From Candidatus Aminicenantota bacterium (GTDB taxonomy: Bacteria > Acidobacteriota > Aminicenantia > Aminicenantales > CALLJL01), in NCBI GenBank assembly GCA_026416195.1, contig JAOAFQ010000004.1, positions 1-56,235 on the forward strand: a DNA stretch of 56,235 bases. Reading direction: 5' to 3'. This document shows positions 10,216 through 18,172 of this stretch, in pieces. The notes beneath the pieces are model-generated. The model made no database searches and was not told the DNA's origin. It saw only the letters and a list, made by a program, of their open reading frames with translations. How positions within the stretch are numbered: the stretch's first letter is position 1; every line of letters starts with the position of its first letter. A program made the position numbers and the translations under genes.

Positions 10216-10911
10216 ATGTCTCCTCTGAATCAAGAAGAAAAAACTCACTATCTGGCTGAACCTGCTCCAGAGAAAACAAGGCAAGAGTTTCCCGCTTTTT
10301 GGCGAACAGTTATCTTTATAGCAGAAATCATTTTTGTCATCGGCCTTTTTGTCTGGTGGTTTTCAAGCCCTTCAGCTCGTTTAAGTCGGAGTCTTTTGGT
10401 TCTCTTCCTTTATTGTTTTCCGGCTGAATTTATTATTGCGGCTGTGCCCCATGAACCCTTAATTCTTTATTTCGCTAAATTTTATTCCCCCTTTATAGTA
10501 GCTTTAGTTTCAGCTGCGGGAACAGTAATGGCAGAAATAATTAATTATACTTCCTTTAATTATGTAGCCGATCTCAGATCATTTAAAAAAATGCGGGAGG
10601 GAAAATTTATCAAGAAAACCGTAGCTCTTTTTTATCGGGCTCCCTTTCTCGCTCTCTTGGTGGCTGGCTTTTCCCCTATTCCTTTTTATCCCTTTCGCTT
10701 TTTGGTTGTTTTAGCTCGCTATCCCTTAAAAAAGTATCTACTTGCGGTCTTTCTTTCCCGAACCCCCCGTTTTTTCTTTTTAGCCCTTTTCGGTAAACTT
10801 CTCAGAATTCCGGATTCTTTAATTGCTCTTTTATTTCTGTTTCTAATTCTGGCCGGTCTCTTTCCGCCCCTTCTTCACCGCCTTAGCCAAAACAAAAGAA
10901 AAAAATCGTAA
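10216..10911 (+). CDS. VTT/DedA-like integral membrane protein
   Basis: VSAAGTVMAEIINYTSFNYVADL and hydrophobic profile as in SNARE-associated/VTT proteins; starts immediately after the radical SAM stop. Confidence 0.65.
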   Translation: MSPLNQEEKTHYLAEPAPEKTRQEFPAFWRTVIFIAEIIFVIGLFVWWFSSPSARLSRSLLVLFLYCFPAEFIIAAVPHEPLILYFAKFYSPFIVALVSAAGTVMAEIINYTSFNYVADLRSFKKMREGKFIKKTVALFYRAPFLALLVAGFSPIPFYPFRFLVVLARYPLKKYLLAVFLSRTPRFFFLALFGKLLRIPDSLIALLFLFLILAGLFPPLLHRLSQNKRKKS

Positions 10912-10998
10912 GAGAACAAAAAAAATAAACCTTGCTTCCGGTATAATCATCAGAAGAAGGAAAAAAGAAAAGAGTAAAAAGAAAAAAAGAGAAAAGCC

Positions 10999-11931
10999 AT
11001 GAAAAGGGATTACTCTTTTGATCATCTTGAACCAATGGCTATAATTGTTAATCCATTATCAGCTTCTGGCAAATGGGAACGACGAAAGAAAGCTCGCCGC
11101 TTAATTGAAAAAACTTTTAAGGGAAAAATCCATTTAGCTAGCGGAGGAAAGGAAGCGACCATCAATCTGGTTAAAAAAATAGCTCCTGGCTTAAAAACCC
11201 TTGTGGCTGTCGGCGGGGATGGAACAATTGCTGATGTTCTTGAGGGCTTAAAAAGAGCGGGTTGCCTAAAGCAAATTCTTTTTGGCATTATTCCTTTCGG
11301 AAGTGGCAATGCTTTCCGCAAGACCTTTGGCATTCCTAAAAACATTTTGAAAGCCATTGAACTTCTCCAATACGGCCACCATCGCTTAATTGATTTAATT
11401 AGTTTTGAAGACAAAATTGCTGGTTTTATTAGCGTTGGAGCGACGGCTTGGGTCACCGAAGAAAAATTGAAAATATCTTTACCCGGTTTCTGGGGACACG
11501 TTTGGGCTGGTCGAAAAATTCTCAGCTTGAAACCCAAGTTTTGGCAATTAATATTGGTTGAGGTACTCGATAGTCAGGGGAAAATCCTGCCTTCCCTTGA
11601 ATTGGAAGCTCCAGTTCTTGATATCGTTATTGCTAAAACCAATTATTTTGGCTATAGCTGGCGCATTTCTCCTTTCGCTGATCCAGAAGATGGCTGGTTA
11701 GACATTACTCTCTTTGAAATGAGTGGCTATCGCTATATTCTTTCTTTGCCCTCTATTTACTTTGGTTGGAAACAAAAAAAACTTCATCATTTTAAGGCTC
11801 GCCGGCTTACTATAACAGGCGAAAAATTTCCCATTCAATACAATGGCGAATTTTTAGGTTGGCGAAAAAACATAACCTTTGAAATTCTTCCCCATGCCCT
11901 AAAAATTATTTGTCCTCAAACCAATAAATAA
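10999..11931 (+). CDS. Diacylglycerol kinase catalytic-domain (lipid kinase) family protein
   Basis: IIVNPLSASGKW, VAVGGDGTIADVLEGL, FGIIPFGSGNAFRKTFGIP motifs. Confidence 0.9.
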   Translation: MKRDYSFDHLEPMAIIVNPLSASGKWERRKKARRLIEKTFKGKIHLASGGKEATINLVKKIAPGLKTLVAVGGDGTIADVLEGLKRAGCLKQILFGIIPFGSGNAFRKTFGIPKNILKAIELLQYGHHRLIDLISFEDKIAGFISVGATAWVTEEKLKISLPGFWGHVWAGRKILSLKPKFWQLILVEVLDSQGKILPSLELEAPVLDIVIAKTNYFGYSWRISPFADPEDGWLDITLFEMSGYRYILSLPSIYFGWKQKKLHHFKARRLTITGEKFPIQYNGEFLGWRKNITFEILPHALKIICPQTNK

Positions 11932-12100
11932 ATTTTAAGAATTTTCGATTCCCCTCATTTGGAAATTATTCATAAGCTTATCTTTTTTATCTTGAACAAA
12001 TCGAATCTTGAATTGAAAATTATTAAATCATCTTTAAAATAAAGAAAGACATTTAAGACACCGCTTAAATTATGAAAGATAAGTCGAAAAGGAGGGAAAA

Positions 12101-14341
12101 ATGGATTTTCAAAAAAAATCCATTATCTTTGCGGGTTTTGTCTTTGTTAGTCTTTTCTTTCTTTTTTCCTTAACTTTTCTTTGGGCCGCCCAAGCTAAAC
12201 CTAAATTTACCATCGAGCAGATTTTGAGTTATCCCTTTTGTTATAGTCTCGTCTCGGCCAAGAAAGCGGATCGGATCGCCTGGGTTGAGGTTCAAAAGGG
12301 CAAAAGGAACCTTTTTACGGCGGCTGCACCTGATTTTAAACCCCAAAGACTTACTAACTACTCCCAAGATGATGGTATAGATTTAATGAGTCCGGCTATT
12401 AGTGACGATGGCTCGATCATTGTCTATGTCCGAGGACATAATCCTAACCGGCAGGGTTGGGTAGCTAATCCGGCCTCCTATCCAGAAGGGGTTGAGCAAG
12501 CAATTTGGGCGGTAAGATCAACGGGGGGAAAACCTTTCAGGATAGCGGCTGGCTCAAATCCTGTCCTTTCGCCTGATGGCCAAATGGTTCTTTGGGTCAA
12601 AGACGGTCAAATCTATGGGGTCGCCCTTGGTCCTATTGAGAAAAAAGGCGGTAATTCACCTGAAGAAGATGCTCAACTCAAACCTCTTTTTCGGACCCAA
12701 GGAACCAATAGCAACCCCGTTTGGTCGCCCGATAGTAAAAAGATTGCTTTTGTCAGTGATCGAGAAGATCATAGTTTTATTGGAGTCTTTGATTTAACCA
12801 CAAAAAAGATTATTTATTTATCTCCCTCGGTCGATCGTGATACAAGTCCAACCTGGTCACCTGATGGCCAAAAAATCGCTTTCATTCGTCGGCCAGGATA
12901 TTCCTTTAGTCAAATAATAGCGGCTGACCAGGCCAGAGCCACTACGGCCCGAACTCCTGGTTTCGTTATGATTCCGCCAACGATGGCCACCCCACCCGGA
13001 GAGCGCCGCCCAACTGACCAACCAGCTCAAACGGCTTCAGGCCCTGGATTTGTCGAAGCCAAATTTGCTGATGGCCGAACTTTGACTTTCTGGGTAGCTG
13101 ACCTATCTCTCGGAACCGCTCAGAAGGTCTGGCATGAACCATTAGATGACCCATCTTTTCGAGCCATAAGAAATATTGTTTGGGCTGGAAAAAGCCTCGT
13201 TTTTCAAGTTGAAAGAAATAATTGGCGCCATTACTATTCAGTTCCTGTTTTTGGTGATGTTGATGCCCAACCGGTTAATTTAACCCCAGGCGAAGGCGAG
13301 ACTGAATTCGTTGCTTTTTCCTCCGATGGCGAGTGGCTTTATTATAGTACTAATGTTGGGGATATTGATCGCCGCCATCTATGGAAAACACCAACGGCTG
13401 GTGGAAAACCCATTCAATTAACTTCAGGCGAAGGAATTGAAACTGAGCCTGTGCCTTTAGGTTCAAACAAATTGGTGGCAACTTTTTACTCTGATGCCCG
13501 GAGACCGCGTTCAGTCGCCTTGGTTCCAGTTGAAGGAGGAACCCCCAAAATTATTACCTCTCTTCCATCTGAATTTCCTCTTGAGGCTCATGTTATACCT
13601 CAGCCTATAATCCTCACAGCTGAGGATGGGCTTAAATTTCATAACCAGCTTTTCCTCCCGCCTGATTTAAAACCCGGAGAAAAAAGACCAGCTTTAATCT
13701 TTCTTCATGGCGGGCCCGTTCGCCAAATGCTTCTTGGCTATCACTATCTGTACTTTTATCACATGGCTTATGCCATTAATCAATACTTCGCCAATCAAGG
13801 TTATGTAGTTATCTCTGTTAATTTTCGCTCTGGTATTGGTTATGGTCGGGATTTCCGCATGGCCCCAAACCGGGGAGCTCAAGGAGCATCAGAATATCAA
13901 GATATTATCGCCGCCGCTCGTTATCTTCAGTCCAGGCCTGATGTTGATCCAGAAAGAATTGGCCTCTGGGGACTTTCTTATGGCGGCTATTTGACCGCTC
14001 TCGGATTAGCCCGTAATTCTGATATTTTTCGAGCTGGGGTGGATATGGCCGGTGTTCACCTTTGGGGAAATAATTTAGATATAAATAGTCTTTCCTTTAA
14101 ATCTTCTCCGATCGGCTCTATTGACAAATGGACTTCACCTGTTCTCCTTATTCATGGCGATGATGACCGAAACGTGGCTTTCTCCCAAACGACCGGTCTT
14201 GTTCAGCTCCTTCGGGCTCGAAACATACCGCATGAGCTTATTGTCTTCCCCGATGAAGTTCATGTTTTCCTAATTTTTGAAAATTGGCTGAAGGCCTTTC
14301 GAGCGGCTGATGATTTCTTAGCCCGGAAGCTAAAAAAATAG
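12101..14341 (+). CDS. S9-family prolyl oligopeptidase with TolB-like beta-propeller
   Basis: WSPDSKKIAFVSDR-type propeller repeats; GLSYGGY nucleophile, HGDDDRNV Asp, DEVHVF His; signal peptide. Confidence 0.93.
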   Translation: MDFQKKSIIFAGFVFVSLFFLFSLTFLWAAQAKPKFTIEQILSYPFCYSLVSAKKADRIAWVEVQKGKRNLFTAAAPDFKPQRLTNYSQDDGIDLMSPAISDDGSIIVYVRGHNPNRQGWVANPASYPEGVEQAIWAVRSTGGKPFRIAAGSNPVLSPDGQMVLWVKDGQIYGVALGPIEKKGGNSPEEDAQLKPLFRTQGTNSNPVWSPDSKKIAFVSDREDHSFIGVFDLTTKKIIYLSPSVDRDTSPTWSPDGQKIAFIRRPGYSFSQIIAADQARATTARTPGFVMIPPTMATPPGERRPTDQPAQTASGPGFVEAKFADGRTLTFWVADLSLGTAQKVWHEPLDDPSFRAIRNIVWAGKSLVFQVERNNWRHYYSVPVFGDVDAQPVNLTPGEGETEFVAFSSDGEWLYYSTNVGDIDRRHLWKTPTAGGKPIQLTSGEGIETEPVPLGSNKLVATFYSDARRPRSVALVPVEGGTPKIITSLPSEFPLEAHVIPQPIILTAEDGLKFHNQLFLPPDLKPGEKRPALIFLHGGPVRQMLLGYHYLYFYHMAYAINQYFANQGYVVISVNFRSGIGYGRDFRMAPNRGAQGASEYQDIIAAARYLQSRPDVDPERIGLWGLSYGGYLTALGLARNSDIFRAGVDMAGVHLWGNNLDINSLSFKSSPIGSIDKWTSPVLLIHGDDDRNVAFSQTTGLVQLLRARNIPHELIVFPDEVHVFLIFENWLKAFRAADDFLARKLKK

Positions 14342-14413
14342 CTTTTTAGCTATCTTTTAATCCACTTAAACCAATGTGGAACCGACCCCAACCAAAGACA
14401 GAGAAAATTGAAA

Positions 14414-15025
14414 CTACAAATGATTCTCTTGGAGGGGAAGAACAATCAAGCCTTCTTGAGGATGGCCAACTTCTTCTGCTTTTCCCAGAAAATAATAATA
14501 ACCTACAAAAGCAGCGGTGACCGCATCAAGTTCATCAGGCGTCATTTTTTCTCGAAGACCTTGAAGGCCAAAGCGTTTCAAACCCAAAAGCAATTTGGAA
14601 GAATTTCGACGCGAACGAGGCAATTTCCAAATATCTTGGGCTGCTCCTGGATAAACTTCAATTACTTTTATTCCTAAGGACTCTATCTTTCGGCGTAAAT
14701 GTATACCCCTCCTCATGAGCTGCTTCATTGACTTAAAATTTAGGGGCAAGAAACGAAGACGGCGGCTCTTTAGATCTTCCTCACACTTTCTTAAAGCCAA
14801 ATGTCTTTTTTCTTTCCTCGCGACTGAGAAAATTGGTCGACTTAAAGGTGCATCAATGGCTACTAAAGAGGGTTTCTTTTCTCTAATCAAAAGAAGAATT
14901 TCCCTGTTTTTATAAATTAATCTTGTCGATATCATCATTTCCTGGAAAAAACAGATTCCGGTAGGTCGCTTAGATGTAGCTGCTAAATCTATACCCATAA
15001 TCAGGCAAGAATGACAGGAACTCAT
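14414..15025 (-). CDS. DUF429 family protein
   Basis: MGIDLAATSKRPTGICFF, VAIDAPLSRP, EVYPGAAQDIW, DELDAVTAAFVGYYY pattern. Confidence 0.8.
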   Translation of the reverse strand: MSSCHSCLIMGIDLAATSKRPTGICFFQEMMISTRLIYKNREILLLIREKKPSLVAIDAPLSRPIFSVARKEKRHLALRKCEEDLKSRRLRFLPLNFKSMKQLMRRGIHLRRKIESLGIKVIEVYPGAAQDIWKLPRSRRNSSKLLLGLKRFGLQGLREKMTPDELDAVTAAFVGYYYFLGKAEEVGHPQEGLIVLPLQENHL

Positions 15026-15030
15026 TAAGT

Positions 15031-15981
15031 TTAACGAGAGAAACTAATCAAATCAAAGAGAGCTTTAACTGCTTCCTCGGGAAAGAACCGACCACTCATT
15101 TTTTGCAAATCCAGCAACGAGGTAAATTTTTCCTCGGCGGCGGCCGGATAAATTCGCGTCGACAAACGATCATAAGCTTCAGCCAAAGCAATAAGGCTAC
15201 TGGCCAAAGGCACCGATTGAATATCCTTATCAATTACTGAGGCTTCTTGAACATAATGTTGATAATAACCCAACATGATTGGTTTAATTTCTTTAAGCAA
15301 ATAAGCAGTTGTGGAGAGCATAACGATTTCTTTATTTTTAAAGGTAGCTTCAGGTTTTTTCATTTCGCTTTCCATAAAAGAAGCAGCTTTTTCCAAGAAA
15401 GGAAGATTCGTGGCCATATCCCCCGCCTGAATTAACAAAGCAGCTGATTTGATATTTTCCACTTCCCGGCGGCTCAGGCCAAGCTTTTCAGCTAATTTGC
15501 CCGCAAGAAGGGCTACCCGAGCCGCTTTTGGTCTTTCCTCATCTGCCGATTCAAGATATTTAATTACAATATCGAGAGCCCCAATATAGGCCTGCGATAA
15601 ACTCCGCATTCGAGCTTCCCGCTGTTCAGAAACAGAGCCAACAATAGCTCCAGTTAAAATAAGAAAGCCGGCCCAAGTAACCAAATTGACAATTTCATCA
15701 CTAGAAAAAGATTGAAAGGTATAATCATGACGGAGGAAAAAAAGATAAAGAGCCACTAGAAGAATACAAAGTAAGGCGGTCAAAACCCCTTGTCTCTTCC
15801 CCAAAAAATAGCCAGCTAGGATAACCGGTAGAAAAAAGAAATTAAGTAAAGACAATTTATAGTGGACTAGGATGGCAATGGCGATAATGCCTAAAAGGAT
15901 AATAACAATAATAAAAAGATCAAAGTGCTTTTTAAAATACTCTTTTAGGCGGCGCAATCTATCCACTCCTTCTCTCGCCAC
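15031..15981 (-). CDS. Membrane protein with degenerate HD-GYP-like cytoplasmic domain
   Basis: Four or so TM helices, then GLSRREVENIKSAALLIQAGDMATNLPFL ... LIALAEAYDRLSTRIYP, aligning by eye to HD-GYP GLSxxExxxLxxAALLHDIGKIGIPxxIL ... IIAVADAFDALTSxRPYRP. Confidence 0.65.
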   Translation of the reverse strand: MAREGVDRLRRLKEYFKKHFDLFIIVIILLGIIAIAILVHYKLSLLNFFFLPVILAGYFLGKRQGVLTALLCILLVALYLFFLRHDYTFQSFSSDEIVNLVTWAGFLILTGAIVGSVSEQREARMRSLSQAYIGALDIVIKYLESADEERPKAARVALLAGKLAEKLGLSRREVENIKSAALLIQAGDMATNLPFLEKAASFMESEMKKPEATFKNKEIVMLSTTAYLLKEIKPIMLGYYQHYVQEASVIDKDIQSVPLASSLIALAEAYDRLSTRIYPAAAEEKFTSLLDLQKMSGRFFPEEAVKALFDLISFSR

Positions 15982-16094
15982 CCTCCCCTTTTTCTAACCC
16001 ACCGAGCTTAATCTATCCCATTCCAAATATTTAGTCAAACAAATTATTTCCATTTTTGATAAAATTTTTTATTACCTTGGCTTCTAAATTATCA

Positions 16095-16544
16095 TCAATC
16101 GAGCTTAGGAGAGTTTACCCGGATAATAAATTCAGGTGGATGAAAAAGATGAAGTTTGACTGGACAGCTATCAACCGCTCGCTTAGCTGCCTCTTGGTAT
16201 TTCTCGGGAAAACCAACTGGCAGAAAAAGATCAATAATCAGGCGACTGATCATTTTCCTTTCTGGATTTTTTTCTATAGACATTACTACCTTAGAACCTT
16301 CCATAGAAATTCCTCTTTCTTGACAGAAAGCTAAGAAATAAAAACCAGCGCAAGTAGCAATGGAAATAAGAAAAAGATCAAAAGGGGAAAGCGCTAAGCC
16401 TTCCCCCCCTGCATAAACCGGCTGATCAGTTGTCACTTTAAAGCCTTTATATATAGCTTCTACTTTCATTTTGCCAGGAAAAGTAACCTCAATTTGATTA
16501 TTAGTCATGGCTGACCTCCCTTGATTTTCCCTTGTTGGACTCAA
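16095..16544 (-). CDS. OsmC/Ohr family protein
   Basis: GGEGLALSPFDLFLISIATCAGFYFLAFCQERGI and C-terminal DSCPVKLHL. Confidence 0.88.
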   Translation of the reverse strand: MSPTRENQGRSAMTNNQIEVTFPGKMKVEAIYKGFKVTTDQPVYAGGEGLALSPFDLFLISIATCAGFYFLAFCQERGISMEGSKVVMSIEKNPERKMISRLIIDLFLPVGFPEKYQEAAKRAVDSCPVKLHLFHPPEFIIRVNSPKLD

Positions 16545-16559
16545 AATCAGCAGAAAGCC

Positions 16560-16721
16560 TTAAAAAAGATTAGCCAAGAGAGCTCCAAAAATAGCCCAGT
16601 AAATAACAGCCCAAGTCCGATGGCGCATAATATAGCAAGTACCTTGACGACAGCCGATGAAACGAAACCATAAATAACCGACCCAAGCTCCAACTATGGC
16701 TCCGATAATTATTTTAACCAT
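16560..16721 (-). CDS. Small membrane protein, DUF6132-like (53 aa)
   Basis: Below ORF-track cutoff; reads MVKIIIGAIVGAWVGYLWFRFIGCRQGTCYIMRHRTWAVIYWAIFGALLANLF with GCRxGTC signature and two TM segments. Confidence 0.72.
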   Translation of the reverse strand: MVKIIIGAIVGAWVGYLWFRFIGCRQGTCYIMRHRTWAVIYWAIFGALLANLF

Positions 16722-16762
16722 TTTTTCCTTTTATTTTTTAATTTAATTGATCTCCTTGTCTT

Positions 16763-17209
16763 TTAAAACTGACCAGTTGAACCAAATCCCTTTTCACCCC
16801 TTGAAGTAGACTCAAGTTCTTTTACCTCTTCTATTTCTACAATCTCAATGGGTTGAATAAGCAACTGGGCTATTTTCATTCCCGGCTGAACAATTAGATC
16901 TTCTTGGGCCAAATTTACAAGAACAACCCTTACTTCACCTCGATAGCTGGAATCAATAACTCCGGCCAATCGATGAAGCCCCCGAAGCGACAGTCCGCTT
17001 TTGTCCCAGATTAAACCAACATATCCAGGCGGAATAGCCATTTGAAGGCCTGTTCCGATGGCCTTGATCTCTCCAGGTTTTAAAAGAATCTCTTCGCTAG
17101 CAAATAAATCAAGCCCAGCATCTCCAGAATGACTGTATTGAGGAAGCTTGGCTAATGGATTGAGTTTTCGGACTCGAAGGGTCAACTTATCCATTTGACT
17201 CGCCTCCAA
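16763..17209 (-). CDS. dut: dUTP diphosphatase (dUTPase)
   Basis: SGDAGLDLFAS, DKSGLSLRGLHRLAGVIDSSYRGEV, RGEKGFGSTGQF: trimeric dUTPase motifs. Confidence 0.96.
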   Translation of the reverse strand: MEASQMDKLTLRVRKLNPLAKLPQYSHSGDAGLDLFASEEILLKPGEIKAIGTGLQMAIPPGYVGLIWDKSGLSLRGLHRLAGVIDSSYRGEVRVVLVNLAQEDLIVQPGMKIAQLLIQPIEIVEIEEVKELESTSRGEKGFGSTGQF

Positions 17210-17224
17210 CTAAAAGTATGCCTC

Positions 17225-17923
17225 TTAGATACCTTCAATTCTCACTTCGACAAAGTATTGACGAGCAATTTCAGCCATTTTGAGAATATCTTTCCGATCA
17301 TAGGGACGAACATGAAGATAATGAGGATTTATTGTGTTTTTAGGAGAAAATTGTTGAAGTTGATAAAGCTTAGCTCCTTTGAGCCATTCGCCAATTTCCT
17401 TGATTTCCTTGAAGTCAATTAATCCAGGGACAACGGTAGTTCTAAACATATAAGCGAGCCCGCTGCTTCTAATTATATCTACTGACCATTGGAGGTCCTT
17501 TTCGGGGACTCTGCGGCCAATAATTTTTTCATATTTAATTAGAGGTGCTTTTATATCCATGGCTATGAAATCAACAATTTTCTCTCTAATAAGATGTTCA
17601 AGACGAGAGGGAAAGGAACCGTTAGTGTCAATTTTAACCAGCAAATGGCGGTCTTTAATCACTCGAATTAAAGTTTCCACATCTTCATCTAGGAGAGGTT
17701 CACCTCCCGTTATACAGACCCCTTCAAGCCAACCGCGTCTTTCATCTAAAAAAGATATAAAAAAATCAATGGGAAAGGTTGGGAGTGACTCCGGATTAAG
17801 GACTAAATCAGCGTTATGACAAAATGGACAGCGGAAATTACAACCTCCGAGAAAAACAGTGGCAGAGATATGGCCAGGAAAATCCTTAGGGGCAAATTTT
17901 TCTAAACCCTTGATCGCCACCAA
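17225..17923 (-). CDS. nrdG: Anaerobic ribonucleoside-triphosphate reductase activating protein
   Basis: Radical SAM CNFRCPFCHN, TGGEPLLD; located downstream of nrdD. Confidence 0.9.
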   Translation of the reverse strand: MVAIKGLEKFAPKDFPGHISATVFLGGCNFRCPFCHNADLVLNPESLPTFPIDFFISFLDERRGWLEGVCITGGEPLLDEDVETLIRVIKDRHLLVKIDTNGSFPSRLEHLIREKIVDFIAMDIKAPLIKYEKIIGRRVPEKDLQWSVDIIRSSGLAYMFRTTVVPGLIDFKEIKEIGEWLKGAKLYQLQQFSPKNTINPHYLHVRPYDRKDILKMAEIARQYFVEVRIEGI

Positions 17924-18168
17924 GCTTCTAACTCCTCTGGATTATTTAAAGCTACCTCAACTCTCCCTTCATTTAACACAATAAGGAGAGGTAAGACAAT
18001 AGCCCCCCTCTCATCTCGACGAACATAGTCAAGAAATTCTCGAAGCTTGGCTTTTCCTTCCTTTTTGACTAGATCAACTTCTTTGACGGAAAGAGACAAT
18101 CCTTTCAATTTCTCTTTAAAGGCATTACATTTTTCGCAATTGGGATAAGTAAAAAGCCAATATTCCAT
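17902..18168 (-). CDS. Glutaredoxin/thioredoxin-like CxxC protein (88 aa)
   Basis: MEYWLFTYPNCEKCNAFKEKL...; start placed at 18168, 5 nt after the nrdD stop, because the track's longer N-terminus overlaps nrdD in another frame. Confidence 0.75.
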   Translation of the reverse strand: MEYWLFTYPNCEKCNAFKEKLKGLSLSVKEVDLVKKEGKAKLREFLDYVRRDERGAIVLPLLIVLNEGRVEVALNNPEELEAWWRSRV

Positions 18169-18172
18169 ATCT

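Noticed and set aside
11022-11537. 171-aa minus-strand ORF opposite the DAGK-like gene
   Set aside because: Antisense shadow ORF of a clear coding gene; Pro/Lys/Arg-rich composition and no domain signal.
12101-14341. Two S9 peptidases (also 44951-47347) as a local duplication
   Set aside because: Propeller and catalytic-domain sequences are clearly different subfamilies, not recent paralogs.
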